From assembly GCA_002437405.1 (NCBI GenBank), contig DJPO01000062.1, positions 588 through 16,045 on the forward strand: a DNA stretch of 15,458 bases. Direction: 5' to 3'. Under the pieces are notes generated by a model. It was not told where the DNA came from. It saw nothing but the letters and a program-made list of their open reading frames with translations, and did no database searches. Made by a program: the position numbers and the translations under genes. The stretch comes from Opitutia bacterium UBA6410 (GTDB taxonomy: Bacteria > Verrucomicrobiota > Verrucomicrobiia > Opitutales > Intestinicryptomonadaceae). Positions 15,416-15,458 of this stretch are shown here, in pieces (the stretch's first letter is position 1; each line of letters begins with the position of its first letter).

Positions 15416-15458
15416 AAAGGGGGGCTTGCCCCCTTCGGAAAAATTGGCAAAGCCAATT
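15416..15458 (-). repeat. Inverted copy of the stem-loop repeat (cut by the window end)
   Basis: GAAAGGGGGGCTTGCCCCCTTC followed shortly by ATTGGCAAAGCCAAT is close to the reverse complement of the last array unit at 1588-1645 (ATTGGCTTTGCCAAT followed by GAAAGGGGG...CCCCCTTTC). The loop ATTGG-CTTTG-CCAAT is identical. The element runs off the window, so its full length and copy number are unknown. Confidence 0.7.

Overview
The window looks like a piece of a Gram-negative, probably anaerobic bacterium of the Verrucomicrobiota, perhaps a gut or sediment member of the Opitutae. Four observations suggest this. The first gene ends in a PEP-CTERM sorting tail (VPEP, hydrophobic helix, RRR). There are clear outer-membrane functions: a FadL-type porin and an LptC/LptA-like protein. 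A rubrerythrin sits with a PerR-like regulator. Several genes start in A/T-rich leaders without a good Shine-Dalgarno. The lineage is an inference; no rRNA or marker phylogeny was possible.

Layout. 1-854: 3' part of a PEP-CTERM exported protein whose frame is broken at an 11-G tract, followed by an intrinsic terminator. 968-1709: no credible gene, but a tandem array of about five imperfect stem-loop repeats (about 55 bp period). 1710-7867: four closely spaced plus-strand genes, likely one transcript: secreted GH2 glycosidase, PhnP-like metallo-beta-lactamase-fold hydrolase, ElbB-like DJ-1/PfpI protein, and a large LptC-plus-LptA-repeat protein. 7868-8266: G/T-rich non-coding stretch. 8267-9324: the only minus-strand genes, a perR-like regulator overlapping a rubrerythrin gene by 4 nt, with a bidirectional terminator downstream. 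9325-9664: divergent control region with a Fur-box-like site. 9665-10930: ZupT-type ZIP metal transporter and a half-size EamA transporter, then a terminator. 11073-12368: FadL/OmpP1-family outer-membrane protein and its terminator. 12689-15373: valyl-tRNA synthetase. The window ends in a second copy of the stem-loop repeat, in inverted orientation.

How the parts relate. The perR-rbr pair is a peroxide-defence unit. Its divergent neighbour is a metal importer with a Fur-like site, so one metal/oxidative regulator may govern both sides. The GH2-to-Lpt cluster mixes carbohydrate degradation with envelope biogenesis and has no obvious single pathway. No mobile element, CRISPR array, tRNA or rRNA gene was found. 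The most unusual items are the poly-G frameshift in the PEP-CTERM gene, the four-fold LptA-like repeat protein, and the stem-loop repeat family found at both ends of the window.
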